In this document: positions 63,948 to 64,000 of the stretch, piece by piece | Layout of the letters: every line of letters starts with the position of its first letter | How positions within the stretch are numbered: position 1 is the stretch's first letter | NCBI RefSeq assembly: GCF_029222705.1 | Contig: NZ_JARGZF010000001.1 | Span: forward strand, 430,437-494,436 | Reading direction: 5' to 3' | DNA length: 64,000 bases | DNA from: Knoellia sp. p5-6-4 | GTDB lineage: Bacteria; Actinomycetota; Actinomycetes; Actinomycetales; Dermatophilaceae | Translations under genes and position numbers: made by a program | The notes under the pieces: generated by a model | Told to the model about the DNA's origin: nothing | Databases searched by the model: none | What the model saw: only the letters and a program-made list of their open reading frames with translations

Positions 63948-64000
63948 GAAGGTCAGTCTCCGGCGCTCGCCCGGGCTGCCATAAGCCCCCGGGATTTCCC

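Overview
The window is GC-rich (about 70%) and gene-dense. It looks like a chromosomal segment of a high-GC actinobacterium. Supporting signs are many leaderless starts with a TANNNT -10 box 6-7 nt before ATG/GTG, ATGA/GTGA stop-start overlaps inside operons, a SAM-IV type riboswitch, DUF222-HNH (13E12-like) genes, a PAC2 protein, an actinobacterial exonuclease/polymerase protein and an F420-type oxidoreductase. Intrasporangiaceae (Micrococcales) is my best guess; the assignment is inference.

Layout. 1-5963: tail of a branched-chain-type ABC importer (livH end, a LivM-LivG fusion, livF), coupled to a metallo-beta-lactamase-fold protein and an FAD aromatic hydroxylase, probably for uptake and oxidation of an aromatic acid. 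6005-14562: PolA-like exonuclease/polymerase, DUF1206 membrane protein, PAC2 protein, HrpA helicase, and an orphan LuxR-type regulator with a degenerate receiver. 14629-16118: a type VII-like protein pair. 16232-21619: nitrogen-oxide cluster with a hemerythrin-DUF2249 protein, a SufR-like regulator, a polytopic membrane protein and an 879-residue membrane-cupredoxin-NirK fusion. 21627-23980: histidine phosphatase and metY under a SAM-IV riboswitch. 24317-25875: a lipoprotein and secreted PKD-like protein of lower GC. 25880-28688: membrane-anchored alpha/beta hydrolase, DHFR-like protein and a decayed gene. 28726-32216: ackA and xfp (phosphoketolase shunt). 32379-40935: small enzymes, membrane proteins, rocD, a DUF222-HNH gene, amidase, topoisomerase IB, dienelactone hydrolase. 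41301-48058: glycerol cluster (glpF-glpK-glpD diverging from iclR-glpK2) with paired operators and a 19-bp repeat array. 48099-59235: secreted M15-like protein, RecB-like nuclease-helicase, small proteins, metalloprotease, NERD-helicase and a second DUF222-HNH gene. 59590-63947: secreted amidase, SRPBCC protein, and an amidohydrolase plus MIP18-type pair that may be the end of a di-iron monooxygenase operon.

The most unusual signal is not a gene. The octamer GTATGCCG (or CGGCATAC) occurs 37 times by my count, where about two are expected from base composition. It is balanced between strands and enriched between genes. In coding copies it brings in codons that look rare here (TAT, GCA, ATA), and it is found paired head to head in perfect hairpins after operons. 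This resembles uptake-signal repeats of naturally competent bacteria, which I do not know to be described in actinobacteria.
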